Assembly: GCF_003287285.1 (NCBI RefSeq)
Contig: NZ_QMIG01000019.1
Coordinates: forward strand, 1-64,000
Source of the DNA: Phytoactinopolyspora halophila
Lineage (GTDB): Bacteria > Actinomycetota > Actinomycetes > Jiangellales > Jiangellaceae
Direction of reading: 5' to 3'
Length of the DNA: 64,000 nt
The position numbers were made by a program, and so were the translations under genes. The notes beneath the pieces are model-generated. The model did not search any database. It was not told the origin of the DNA and worked only from the letters and a program-made list of their open reading frames with translations. Below are positions 55,035 to 64,000 of the stretch, piece after piece; the first letter of the stretch is position 1; every line of letters begins with the position of its first letter.

Positions 55035-55368
55035 AGCGCTCGGCACCGTCGGCGGGCGTGCGCTCGCCGGCTTGCTCGTGCTCGTGGTCGCTTACCAGGT
55101 GTGGATCGGGATCACCGCCACCACCAAGGTGGACGATGACGTGGGACGTGACCGGAGCCAGGAAGGTCACTTCGCGATCGACGTCGTGCTCGGATTCGTG
55201 CCGGAGCGGTTTCACATGCTCCAGCTGCAAGATCACGGGCGGATCGGGGGGAGAACCGACAACGTCCTGCACATGCATCGGGTAACTGACGAGGACGTCG
55301 ACGCGATCGCGCGCAAGTACTGGGTCGAGGAGATCCGGGCGGGCGAAACGTTCTCGCCATTCGACTGA
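55003..55368 (+). CDS. one-TM protein of unknown function, end of importer operon
   Basis: A small protein of 121 residues (GTG 55003, GGAG nine bases upstream; ATG 54994 is an alternative). After a basic N-terminus comes one helix (about 15-36, RALAGLLVLVVAYQVWIGITA). The outside domain of about 85 residues reads GHFAIDVVLGFVPERFHMLQLQDHGRIGG and DNVLHMHRVTDEDVDAIARKYWVEEI; it contains three His and one Met-rich patch. The reading frame overlaps the ATPase gene by 32 bases and no other gene fits. I do not recognise a family. Its coupling to the importer genes suggests it is a substrate-related partner. Confidence 0.7.
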   Translation: MWSRLIWIVRRALGTVGGRALAGLLVLVVAYQVWIGITATTKVDDDVGRDRSQEGHFAIDVVLGFVPERFHMLQLQDHGRIGGRTDNVLHMHRVTDEDVDAIARKYWVEEIRAGETFSPFD

Positions 55369-55390
55369 GATGCAGCCCGTCCGGCTGACG

Positions 55391-56548
55391 TCACGCCAAC
55401 GCGTGCAAGGCGGTGCGTGCGAGGACGCGGACGCCGACGCCGATCGCGCGTTCGTCGATATCGAAGTTCGCCTGATGTATGTCGTGAACGGCATTGCCGT
55501 TGTGGACACCGAGCCGGGCCATCGCTACCGGTGCGTGCTCGCCGTACCAGGCGAAGTCCTCGCCACCCATGCTGGTGTTCGTACGAGTTACGGCGTCGTC
55601 GCCGAGTTCGGCCGCGATGGCGGTGCGCATCAGATCGACGCAGGCGTCGTCGTTGACGACCGGCGGCACGCCCCGCTCGTAATGGACCTCGGCGGAGGCG
55701 CCACACGCGGCAGCGACGTCGGCCACGATCGCCCGCAGATTCTTCTCCGCTTCGGCCCAGGCGGCATGATCGAGCACCCGGACCGTGCCCTTCAAGGTGC
55801 CCGTGGAAGGGATGGCGTTGGCGGCTTCGCCCGCCTGGATGGCTCCCCAGGCCAGGAGAAGGCGGGCGCGCACATCTGCTCGCCGGGCCAGGAGCGCCGG
55901 GGTGTCCACCGCGATCCGGGAGAGCGCATCGACGACGTCGACGGTGAGGTGCGGGCGGGCCGTGTGTCCACCGGGACCGGTGACGTTCAGCTCGACGAGA
56001 TCGCATGCCGCGGTGATCGGGCCAAGCTTGATGCCGATCCGGCCCACGTGCAGCCGTGGATCGCAATGCAGCGCGAACACCCGCTCGACACCGTCGAGTT
56101 CGCCGGCGGCGATGACTTCGCGTGCGCCGGCCATCCGTTCTTCGGCCGGCTGGAATATCACCCGGACCCGGCCTGGAAGCTCGGAAGCTTCTGCCAGGGC
56201 GAGGGCGATGCCCAACCCGATGGCGGCGTGTGCGTCGTGGCCACACGCGTGGCACGCGCCCTCGACGGCCGAACGGTAGGGGACGTCCTTGGGATCGGAC
56301 AGCGGAAGGGCATCGATGTCCGCGCGCACGGCCACCGTTCGTGGCCCGGTGCCGACGTCGACGACGAGTCCGGTGCCGCGGGGCAGCCGCCGTGGCGCGA
56401 GCCCGGCGTCGGTCAGCCGCTGCACCAGGAGCTCGGTCGTGGCCTTTTCCTCGAACGCGAGCTCAGGATGTGTGTGCAGGTGGCGCCGCACGCCGACCAG
56501 TTCGTCGTGATGCGCTTCTACCCAGGTAGCCAGCCAATGTGTAGTCAC
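55391..56548 (-). CDS. M20 family amidohydrolase
   Basis: A 385-residue metal-dependent amidohydrolase/carboxypeptidase. N-terminus RRHLHTHPELAFEEKAT and RADIDALPL, then metal ligands Cys102 and His104 in ACHACGHDAHAA, Glu in IFQPAEERMAGA and the later HCDPRLHVG. The ThrGly/Gly-His motif GPGGHTARPH starts the dimerisation domain. N-acyl amino acid or IAA-type conjugates are typical substrates. It is convergent with the importer operon; only 22 bases separate them. Confidence 0.92.
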   Translation of the reverse strand: MTTHWLATWVEAHHDELVGVRRHLHTHPELAFEEKATTELLVQRLTDAGLAPRRLPRGTGLVVDVGTGPRTVAVRADIDALPLSDPKDVPYRSAVEGACHACGHDAHAAIGLGIALALAEASELPGRVRVIFQPAEERMAGAREVIAAGELDGVERVFALHCDPRLHVGRIGIKLGPITAACDLVELNVTGPGGHTARPHLTVDVVDALSRIAVDTPALLARRADVRARLLLAWGAIQAGEAANAIPSTGTLKGTVRVLDHAAWAEAEKNLRAIVADVAAACGASAEVHYERGVPPVVNDDACVDLMRTAIAAELGDDAVTRTNTSMGGEDFAWYGEHAPVAMARLGVHNGNAVHDIHQANFDIDERAIGVGVRVLARTALHALA

Positions 56549-56601
56549 TTCATGCCTCGTCGCGTCTGTCCGTGAAGCCGGCGCGGGGCGCCGGATGTGG
56601 C

Positions 56602-57813
56602 TCAGGTTATCGCGCCGGGCGCGAGGTCCGTGCTTGTGGCAGGCCTCGGCTGTGGGACACCGACCGGCTGATGCTCAGATACGAGTAGTCCGGTTGTCAT
56701 CTCTTCCAGGAGGCCGTCGACGACCTTCGTCAGATCTCCGTCATTGGCCTCCGCAATGGCGCGTTGGCGCTGATAGCTCGCACCGATCTGCAAGAGCTGC
56801 TCGATCGTTGCGAGCTCATCAGCGCAGCCAAGTCTACGCGCGATGGGTTCGAGATCGTGAACCAAATCGAGGATCGCTCGCCGAAGCGGCCGGACCGTTC
56901 CGGCGCCATCGATGATGATCTCGCCGTCCAGGCCGAACCGGGCAGCGCGCCACTTGTTCTCCCGCACCACCCAGCTGGGCGGATTGGGCAGGGCATGACC
57001 GCGGTCGAACTCGACGTCGAGCTGGTACACAAGACACTGGGTCAGCGCGGCGATGGCGTCCACCTCGTCGAACGTGGGCAGTCCATCGCAGATCCGCAGT
57101 TCGACGGTGCCGAAATCGGGATGGGGGCGGACGTCCCACCAGACCTCCCGGACCGACTCGATCGCCTGTGCCGTCGTCAGCGTCTCCATGAAGCTCTCGA
57201 ACTGGTCCCATCCGGAAAGCTGGTAGGGCAGGCCGGCGGTGGGAAGGATCTCGAAGACCTTGCTGCGCGACGACGCGAGACCGGTGTCGTGACCCACCCA
57301 GTACGGCGATGACGCGGACAGCGCCAGGAAGTGGGGAATGTACGAGGTGAGGGCGTTGACGATGGGGATCGCCTTGCGTGGCGAGCGGATGCCGACGTGG
57401 ATGTGCACCCCGAAGATCTGCAGGCGCCGCGCGAGCCACTGCAGGTGGTCGACGAGTTGCTGGTACCGCGGCTTGGGACTGATCTCTTGGGTCGCCCAGC
57501 TGGTGATGGGGTGGGTGCCCGCGCAGATCACTCCGAGCCCGCGGCGTCTGGCGGCGTCCGAAACCGTCTGGACGGTTTCGGCGAGGTCGGCACGTGCTTC
57601 GGCGACCGTGCTGCACACGCCGGTGATGACCTCCACGGTCGACTGGAACAGCTCGTGTTTGGCCTTGGGATGCTCGTCGGAGCCGTCGGGGCGGATCTCT
57701 CCGAGAATCTCGACGGCGCCCGACGTCAGCTCGCGGGTGTGGAGGTCGATCAGCTGGAGTTCCCATTCGATGCCCAGACTCGCCCTATCTGACGGGGTGA
57801 ACGGGATCTCCAT
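56602..57813 (-). CDS. glutamate--cysteine ligase type 2 (GCS2 family)
   Basis: A 403-residue ATP-grasp-like carboxylate-amine ligase of the GCS2/YbdK family. It starts with LGIEWELQLIDLHTRELTSGAVEIL, then HPKAKHELFQSTVEVITGVC, GLGVICAGTHP and QIFGVHIHVGIRSPRKAIPIVNALTSYIPHFLALSASSP. In actinomycetes members are often called EgtA or YbdK; EgtA would make gamma-glutamyl-cysteine, but no ergothioneine genes are nearby. Start ATG 57813 has no strong ribosome binding site. A hairpin lies just upstream (57851-57918), belonging to the next gene's end. Confidence 0.9.
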   Translation of the reverse strand: MEIPFTPSDRASLGIEWELQLIDLHTRELTSGAVEILGEIRPDGSDEHPKAKHELFQSTVEVITGVCSTVAEARADLAETVQTVSDAARRRGLGVICAGTHPITSWATQEISPKPRYQQLVDHLQWLARRLQIFGVHIHVGIRSPRKAIPIVNALTSYIPHFLALSASSPYWVGHDTGLASSRSKVFEILPTAGLPYQLSGWDQFESFMETLTTAQAIESVREVWWDVRPHPDFGTVELRICDGLPTFDEVDAIAALTQCLVYQLDVEFDRGHALPNPPSWVVRENKWRAARFGLDGEIIIDGAGTVRPLRRAILDLVHDLEPIARRLGCADELATIEQLLQIGASYQRQRAIAEANDGDLTKVVDGLLEEMTTGLLVSEHQPVGVPQPRPATSTDLAPGAIT

Positions 57814-57850
57814 CTTTGGAGTGTGACACGGAGTTAGCGATCACGAAATC

Positions 57851-57918
57851 CCCCTCCCATGATCATGAACAGTTAGGGGTGCGTGGAGGACGCATAGTGT
57901 TCATGATCAGCGGAGGGG
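57851..57918. terminator. hairpin, TGATCATGAACA family, copy 2
   Basis: TGATCATGAACA (57860-57871) pairs with TGTTCATGATCA (57898-57909); outside two mismatches CCCCTCC (57851-57857) pairs with GGAGGGG (57912-57918). The loop contains a small TGCGT/ACGCA hairpin. It lies just past the end of the methyltransferase gene (minus strand) and probably ends its transcription. Confidence 0.8.
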
Positions 57919-57927
57919 TGGGTGGGA

Positions 57928-59172
57928 TTATGAGAGTGGCGTGGCGGCGATGACGGTGGCGCGTCCGGCGACCCGAGTGACGACGAGCGTGGCCGACGCG
58001 GTACCGTCCGGGCGCAGCGTCCGGCGGAGCTGATCCGGCTCCACATCGACACCGCGTTTCTTGATCGTCAATGTCCCGATGCCGCGTTCACGCACGTATC
58101 GACGCAGCTTCTTCACGTCGTAGGGAAGAACGTCGGTGATTTCGAAGCCACGGGCGAACGGGGTCGGCGCGAGAGTGTCGCTGCTGATATAAGCGATCGA
58201 CGGGTCGAGCAACCAGCCACCCGTCAGCGCCGCCACGGCCGTCACCAGACCGGATCGGATGACGGCGCCGTCGGGCTCGTAGAGAAAGCGACCGGGTGGC
58301 CCGATCTCGGCGGTTCCCGGGTCGTCGGCGTCGGTGAGCGCGTTCACGCTCCGTGAGCTCGGGCCGGGGCAGAAGGCCGGGTCGGCTTCCCGCTTGCACG
58401 GGTCGGCTTCACGGTTCGACACGAGGATCGTCGCCCGGCACCGCACCCCGGGCTCGGCGAGCACGCCCGACCAGAGCGCGGCCTCCTTGACGTCGCCGTC
58501 GTCCGAGATCCACTCGGCCTCCACGCCGGCCGGGATCCGATCACGGGGAATGCCGGGCGCGACCTTGACGCAGGAATCCTCCGCGAGCAGGTCCAGAACG
58601 AACGGCCACGAGGGTTGGTAGGCGTCTACGTCGAAGCTGCGCCCGCGCGCCGTGCGTCGTGACGGATCACAGGTCACGACGGTGAACGGTGTACGGTCCA
58701 CGGCCGTGGCATCAGCCGTGAGGACGCGGGCACGTGCGCCGAGGCCGAGAGCCTCGATGTTCAGGCGTGCGATGTCCGCTGTGAGCTCATCCGCTTCGAT
58801 CCCGGTGACATCGAGACCGGCACGGGCAAGCGAGATGAGATCGCCACCGATCCCACAGCACAGGTCGAGGGCGGGACCGGTCGCGCTGGCGATCCGTGCT
58901 GCCCGGTGAGTGGCGACGCTGGCCCGGGTGGCCTGTTCGTAGCCGTCCACGGTGAAGAACATCCGGGCGGCGTCGTCGGGCGCGAATTTCGCGACCGCGC
59001 GGCTGCGCAGCCGCGCCTGGGTCAGCGCGGCGGCGACCAGCTCGCCGTCATGGTGTCGCCGAAGGCGCGTGCCCAGCGCGAATTCGTTCTCGATCGCGTA
59101 CGAGCGGGTCGCTTCCTCGAGTAACGCCCGACCGTCCGGCGACGTCAACCTCCGCAGTGTCTCGACGTTCAC
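57928..59172 (-). CDS. class I SAM methyltransferase with THUMP-like domain
   Basis: A 414-residue protein. N-terminal region to about 90 (LRRLTSPDGRALLEEA) resembles a helical module. The SAM-binding loop is DLCCGIGGDLISLARAGLDVTGIEADE (about 103-130) and the motif IV-like TCDPSRRTARGRSFD is at about 170. The C-terminal 110 residues (GGWLLDPSIAYISSDTLAPTPFARGFEITDVLPYDVKKLRRYVRERGIGTLTIKKRGV) match the THUMP-like domain of actinobacterial 'THUMP-like domain-containing' proteins. RNA is a likely substrate. The gene is separated from the aldo/keto reductase by 152 bases, and they diverge. Confidence 0.88.
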   Translation of the reverse strand: MNVETLRRLTSPDGRALLEEATRSYAIENEFALGTRLRRHHDGELVAAALTQARLRSRAVAKFAPDDAARMFFTVDGYEQATRASVATHRAARIASATGPALDLCCGIGGDLISLARAGLDVTGIEADELTADIARLNIEALGLGARARVLTADATAVDRTPFTVVTCDPSRRTARGRSFDVDAYQPSWPFVLDLLAEDSCVKVAPGIPRDRIPAGVEAEWISDDGDVKEAALWSGVLAEPGVRCRATILVSNREADPCKREADPAFCPGPSSRSVNALTDADDPGTAEIGPPGRFLYEPDGAVIRSGLVTAVAALTGGWLLDPSIAYISSDTLAPTPFARGFEITDVLPYDVKKLRRYVRERGIGTLTIKKRGVDVEPDQLRRTLRPDGTASATLVVTRVAGRATVIAATPLS

Positions 59173-59324
59173 CGTCTCACCCTGGCAGACGGCGGGGTCC
59201 GGGCCGCACGGGCGGCCAGTGGCACTCGTCGACCGGAGCCATCAGAGTCTTGACGTGGAGTGCACTCCAGCCACGAAACTTGGCGACGGCGACACGTTGG
59301 GTTGCGACAGAGGAGAGGGCTGCC

Positions 59325-60290
59325 ATGCAGACACGTACGTTCGGCCGGCTCGGCCACGTCAGCGCGTTGACGCTGGGAGGGGGCGGGCTCGGCCAGGTCT
59401 GGGGGCCAACGAGCAGGGATGAAGCGGTCTCTACAGTGCGGGCGGCCGTTGACGCCGGCATCGATTTCGTCGACGTCGCGCCCGGCTACGGCGACGGCGA
59501 GGCCGAGCGCGTGGTGGGTGAGGCGTTCGCCGGAGTGATACCCGACGGCGTTCGGGTCTCGACCAAGTCCCACGTGGGGCGCGTCGATCCGGAGAATGTA
59601 CGTGCCGTTCTCGAGAACTCGCTCGACGACAGCCTGGCACGGATGCGGGTGCAGCACGTTGACCTGTTCATCCTGCACGGACACATCGTCGAGCGCGATG
59701 ATCAAGGGAACGAGGGGCGCACTCCAGCCGGTCTGTTCCGGGAGGCGGTGCGGCCGGCGTTTGACGATCTGGTGCGCCGGGGCCGCATCGGGGCATGGGG
59801 GATCACCGCAGTGGACATACCCGAGACCGTCATCCGCGTGCTCGACGAGGAACCGGTGCCCGCGGCTGCCCAGTGCGTGACCAATCCGTTGGATTCCCCG
59901 GGTGATCTCATGTGGTCCGAGGAGGACCCGCGGCCGCGGGACATCATCGCCACAGCACGCCGCCGCGATATCGGTGTCATGGGCATACGTGCCGTTCAGG
60001 CCGGGGCATTGACGGACGGACCGGATAGGGAATTGCCAGCCCAGCACCCGACGCAGCGCGACTTCCGGCGCGCCGAGCCGTTACGCGAACTCGCTCGCGA
60101 AGCCGGCGTCTCGATCGCTGCCCTGGCGCACCGCTATGCCCTGTCGATGGACGGCGTGGACACGGTTGTCCTGGGGGTGAAGAACCGTGCCGAGCTGCGA
60201 GAGTGCCTCGAAGCGGAGGCCGCTGGCCCGCTAGATTCCGATCTCGTCGAGGCGATCGAAACGCGGTTGCCCCGGCGCGCAGCCACGTGA
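59325..60290 (+). CDS. aldo/keto reductase
   Basis: A 321-residue NADPH-dependent aldo/keto reductase. ATG 59325 is preceded by AGGAGAGGG. The fold starts FGRLGHVSALTLGGGGLG, then DAGIDFVDVAPGYGDGEAERVVGEA (catalytic Asp/Tyr) with STKSHVG giving Lys, and LFILHG for the His. The C-terminus VDTVVLGVKNRAELRECL is the usual cofactor-binding stretch. The stop codon falls at the left end of the 67-nt element (copy B). Confidence 0.92.
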   Translation: MQTRTFGRLGHVSALTLGGGGLGQVWGPTSRDEAVSTVRAAVDAGIDFVDVAPGYGDGEAERVVGEAFAGVIPDGVRVSTKSHVGRVDPENVRAVLENSLDDSLARMRVQHVDLFILHGHIVERDDQGNEGRTPAGLFREAVRPAFDDLVRRGRIGAWGITAVDIPETVIRVLDEEPVPAAAQCVTNPLDSPGDLMWSEEDPRPRDIIATARRRDIGVMGIRAVQAGALTDGPDRELPAQHPTQRDFRRAEPLRELAREAGVSIAALAHRYALSMDGVDTVVLGVKNRAELRECLEAEAAGPLDSDLVEAIETRLPRRAAT

Positions 60291-60350
60291 TCGTCGTCGA
60301 CGGTGCACATGTCCATGTAGGTGATCGTTGACGATCAGGAGGGTCTGGTC
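60284..60350. repeat. 67-nt hairpin element, copy B
   Basis: Aligned without gaps to 26886-26952, 47 of the first 55 bases match, including the loop CATGTCCATG. TGATCGTC (60288-60295) pairs with the far GACGATCA. The element begins within the last codons of the aldo/keto reductase gene and provides its stop. It ends 27 bases before the stop of the convergent kinase gene, so it could be the terminator for both. Confidence 0.75.
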
Positions 60351-60376
60351 AATCGAGAGGCATGGCCAATCGGGGA

Positions 60377-62083
60377 TCAATCTTCTAGCGGCCGGAGAAC
60401 GGAGAGCGCCCGTTCACCGCGACGGCGATCGATCTCGCCGTCCTCGATCCACTCCTCGATCTCCTCGACCAGGTCCTCGGCCTCATCCGCCTGCTTCTCC
60501 GAGTTCTTCGCTTTCAGTATCTCGCGCAGATCGGACAGCAGGTCGTCCGCGTCGTCACCCCAGTCCCTGGTGGTTACGGCGATCTCGCCGTACAGGTCGA
60601 GGGCTTCGTCTAGTGCCGGATCGGAGGGCCGGCTGACCTCTGTGAGCACGGCGACGACGGTTTGCCCGGTGCGGGCATCGAGTTCGTCGTCGGCCATCCA
60701 CGTGGCCACCTTCTCGACGAGTTTCTGGGCCTGTTCCGCGCGCTTGCGCCCGTCGCGTTGCTCGTAGAGCTTCTCGACCTGGTTGACCAGGTCCTCGGCC
60801 TTGTCGCCGTGTGCCTGGGGGTTGCTGGCCAGCATCGTCATCAGCTCGTCGAGGGTCGCCGGCACGGCCGGGCTGTCGTCGGGCTGGGGAGAGCCCGTCT
60901 CGTCGCCGCCATCCCCATCCGGTTCCTCCGACGCGGCATCGGTGACCGGTTCCGTATCGTCCTCCCCGCCTTGCCCGGGTTCCGGTCCGGAACCATCGGC
61001 GGCGGCATCCTGCGCCGAGGCGCCGGGCTCCCCACCGGAGCCGTCATCACCGAGCAGGAAGATCCCGGTGACCAGCGCGGCGATGCCGGCTGCCGACGCC
61101 ACGGCGAGCCATATCCGCTGGGCACGTGGCCGGACGCGGCTCGAGATCTGCTGGCTCGACGCCTGCTGGTTCGGGTGGGCTGCCGGTGACGCTGCTGCAG
61201 AGATGCTGAGCACCCGCGTGGACTCGTTGCGTTCCGCGGGTTCCGATGGAGGCGGCGGTGGCGGTGCCGTCGCGACCGGATTGTCCAGGGCCCGGCGCAT
61301 GGCCTCGGCGTCGTCGAAACGGTCGGCCGGATCCTTGGCCAGAGCCCGCTCTACCACGGTGGCGAGCCATGCCGGTGTTTCAGGTGCTGCCGTGGTGAGC
61401 GACGGCACCGGATCGTTCTGATGGGCGAGCGCTTCGGCGAGCGGAGTGTCGGCGGTGAACGGCGCGTCCCCGGCGAGACATTGATAAATGACCACACCTA
61501 GGGAATAGATGTCGCTGGCCGGTGTGGCGGGCTGACCCAGTGCCTGCTCTGGTGCCAGGTACCGTGGAGTGCCCAGGAGCTGGCCAGTACCGGTGAGACC
61601 GGTGGTGGTCTCGGCCAGTGCCTTGGCGACGCCGAAGTCGACGAGTTTCGCCTCGCCGGTCTCCGGAAGCAGGATGTTAGAGGGTTTGACGTCACGATGA
61701 ACGAGACCGTGTTGATGAGCGGCGTGCAGTCCGGCGAGCACGGCGTCAGCGATGGTGATGGTTTCGTCGCGCGGAATCCGCTGCTCGGCCTGCAGCCGAT
61801 CGGCCAGGCTGCGACCCTGTACGAGCTCCATGACGATGAACGGTTTGCCCTCGGATTCGCCAGCGTCGAACACGGTCACGGTGTTCGGGTGGTGCATGCC
61901 CGCGGCTGTCCGGGCCTCGCGCAGCAGCCGCTCGCGGCTGGTGGGATCGGAGGCGAGCGTGTCGTGGATCAGTTTGACCGCTACCCGCCGTCCGAGCATG
62001 TGGTCATATGCGGCGACGACTTGAGCCATGCCGCCCGTGCCCAGCGTTTCGCCGAGCTCGTACCGGTCAGCTAGTACAGCCAT
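60377..62083 (-). CDS. PknB-like receptor Ser/Thr kinase
   Basis: A 568-residue protein. The kinase domain is at 8-265: GTGGMAQVV loop, Lys37, HRDVKPSN with Asp131, DFG with Asp149, and GTPRYLAPEQ. A Pro-rich stretch with PPPPPP (about 274-279) leads to the membrane helix (about 324-345). The outside part (350-568) is first acidic and disordered, then helical and coiled-coil-like (about 430-560: EDLVNQVEKLYEQRDGRKRAEQAQ... and DLLSDLREILKAKNSEKQADEAEDLVEEIEEW). There are no PASTA repeats. It diverges from groES; the PP2C phosphatase at 32106 may oppose it. Confidence 0.92.
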   Translation of the reverse strand: MAVLADRYELGETLGTGGMAQVVAAYDHMLGRRVAVKLIHDTLASDPTSRERLLREARTAAGMHHPNTVTVFDAGESEGKPFIVMELVQGRSLADRLQAEQRIPRDETITIADAVLAGLHAAHQHGLVHRDVKPSNILLPETGEAKLVDFGVAKALAETTTGLTGTGQLLGTPRYLAPEQALGQPATPASDIYSLGVVIYQCLAGDAPFTADTPLAEALAHQNDPVPSLTTAAPETPAWLATVVERALAKDPADRFDDAEAMRRALDNPVATAPPPPPPSEPAERNESTRVLSISAAASPAAHPNQQASSQQISSRVRPRAQRIWLAVASAAGIAALVTGIFLLGDDGSGGEPGASAQDAAADGSGPEPGQGGEDDTEPVTDAASEEPDGDGGDETGSPQPDDSPAVPATLDELMTMLASNPQAHGDKAEDLVNQVEKLYEQRDGRKRAEQAQKLVEKVATWMADDELDARTGQTVVAVLTEVSRPSDPALDEALDLYGEIAVTTRDWGDDADDLLSDLREILKAKNSEKQADEAEDLVEEIEEWIEDGEIDRRRGERALSVLRPLED

Positions 62084-62220
62084 CGAACGTACCTACATTC
62101 GCGAGTCTCGTCGGATCCGTCATCAGGTCTGCGTCGGCGTTTGCCATCGCCGCGTACGCTACTGGTCGCTGCCGTGTACCTTGGCTTGGACGAGTCTAGC
62201 GGTCGATTTCCGGGGCGCGA

Positions 62221-62247
62221 CTAGCACTCACCTTGACCGAGTGCTAA
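62221..62247. promoter_or_regulatory. CIRCE operator 1 (HrcA)
   Basis: CTAGCACTC-N9-GAGTGCTAA, differing by one base from the CIRCE consensus TTAGCACTC-N9-GAGTGCTAA. It lies 140 bases before groES and overlaps the -35 region of the candidate promoter. HrcA binds such sites and releases on heat shock. Confidence 0.92.
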
Positions 62248-62261
62248 TCGTTCGATTAAGT
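62233..62261 (+). promoter_or_regulatory. candidate groES promoter
   Basis: TTGACC (62233-62238), exactly 17 bases, TTAAGT (62256-62261). The -35 word sits inside the first CIRCE operator and the second operator lies just downstream of the -10, an arrangement that suits HrcA repression. Confidence 0.65.
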
Positions 62262-62267
62262 TCAGCA

Positions 62268-62294
62268 TTGGCACACTCGTATGGAGAGTGCCAA
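62268..62294. promoter_or_regulatory. CIRCE-like operator 2
   Basis: TTGGCACAC-N9-GAGTGCCAA, with one mismatch between the arms and an imperfect match to CIRCE. It lies just downstream of the candidate -10. Many actinomycete groESL operons carry two operators; this is the weaker one. Confidence 0.75.
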
Positions 62295-62387
62295 CGGTCG
62301 ATCCCGCTGGTTCCCGCGACGGCAGCGGCACGCGGCCGGACCACCTGAAGCTATCCGCGACATCCCGCGAAAGGGGAGGTCAGACTA

Positions 62388-62687
62388 GTGTCGGTCTCCA
62401 TCAAACCACTCGACGATCGTATTGTCGTCAAGCCGCTCGAGGCGGAGCAGACTACTGCCTCCGGGCTCGTCATCCCGGACACGGCCAAGGAGAAGCCCCA
62501 GGAGGGCGAGGTCCTCGCCGTCGGTGAGGGCCGTTGGGACGACGCCGGTTCCAAGCGCATCCCGCTCGACGTCAAGGTTGGCGACGTCGTGCTCTACTCC
62601 AAGTACGGCGGCACCGAGGTGAAGTACAACACCGAGGAGCTGCTGATCCTGTCCAGCCGTGACGTGCTCGCCGTCGTCCAGAAGTGA
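62388..62687 (+). CDS. groES: co-chaperonin GroES
   Basis: GroES, 99 residues, the lid of the GroEL cage. Start GTG 62388 ([45 protein letters not shown]). The mobile loop ([12 protein letters not shown]) and the final [20 protein letters not shown] are typical. It is driven by a promoter with CIRCE operators in the 304-base gap to the kinase gene. It is followed by groEL. Confidence 0.97.
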   Translation: MSVSIKPLDDRIVVKPLEAEQTTASGLVIPDTAKEKPQEGEVLAVGEGRWDDAGSKRIPLDVKVGDVVLYSKYGGTEVKYNTEELLILSSRDVLAVVQK

Positions 62688-62700
62688 CGGGTTGAGCTGA

Positions 62701-64000
<1,300 letters not shown>

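Overview
The window is chromosomal DNA of a high-GC Gram-positive bacterium (Actinomycetes). The evidence is the infA-rpmJ-rpsM-rpsK-rpsD-rpoA-rplQ-truA order, the acidic C-terminal tail on L17, a 'conservon' (sensor kinase, roadblock, DUF742, GTPase), PucR and DUF1707 proteins, frequent GTG/TTG starts, and CIRCE control of groES. The secreted proteins are very acidic, which fits a salt-adapted or soil actinomycete. A Jiangellales-type host is only a guess.

Layout. 1-160: fragment of an IS30-type transposase, then a small DUF1707 membrane protein. 957-5829: the end of the large ribosomal/RNA-polymerase operon with truA. 5891-14948: a small membrane protein, then a run of exported proteins (M64 peptidase, lipoprotein, TlpA-like thioredoxin, M6-like peptidase, S15 Xaa-Pro peptidase). 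15008-24842: a PucR-type regulator divergent from a complete peptide ABC importer, followed by a C45 amidohydrolase/acyltransferase and an SDR. Together 6528-24842 looks like a unit for breaking down, importing and processing peptides. 24907-26583: ABC-F protein. 26584-28163: repeat-rich DNA and a 20-repeat type I-E CRISPR array with no cas genes beside it.

28532-31007: rplM-rpsI and glmM. 31044-36380: acetyltransferase, PP2C phosphatase, coaA, glmS and a membrane protein. 36429-44418: acpS, nnr, alr, a hydrolase and the t6A/RimI group tsaE, (pentapeptide protein), tsaB, rimI, tsaD. 44516-51036: a GH3 lipoprotein, then on the minus strand an MHYT protein leading a conservon operon. 51311-55368: an NMT1/SsuA-type ABC importer with two different permeases and a one-TM protein of unknown function. 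55391-60290: M20 amidohydrolase, GCS2-type ligase, methyltransferase and aldo/keto reductase. 60377-64000: a receptor kinase divergent from groES-groEL, the latter cut by the window end.

The best leads outside ordinary genes are two families of small dispersed inverted-repeat elements (a 67-nt element at 26886 and 60284; a TGATCATGAACA hairpin family at 35851, 57851 and half a copy at 142), a 14-bp perfect hairpin in the first codons of truA, an 18-bp perfect hairpin inside the 3' end of the pucR-like gene, and the cas-less CRISPR array. I did not find a clearly new defence or biosynthetic system. The peptidase/importer locus and the unknown membrane protein at the end of the NMT1-type importer operon are the most testable functional leads.
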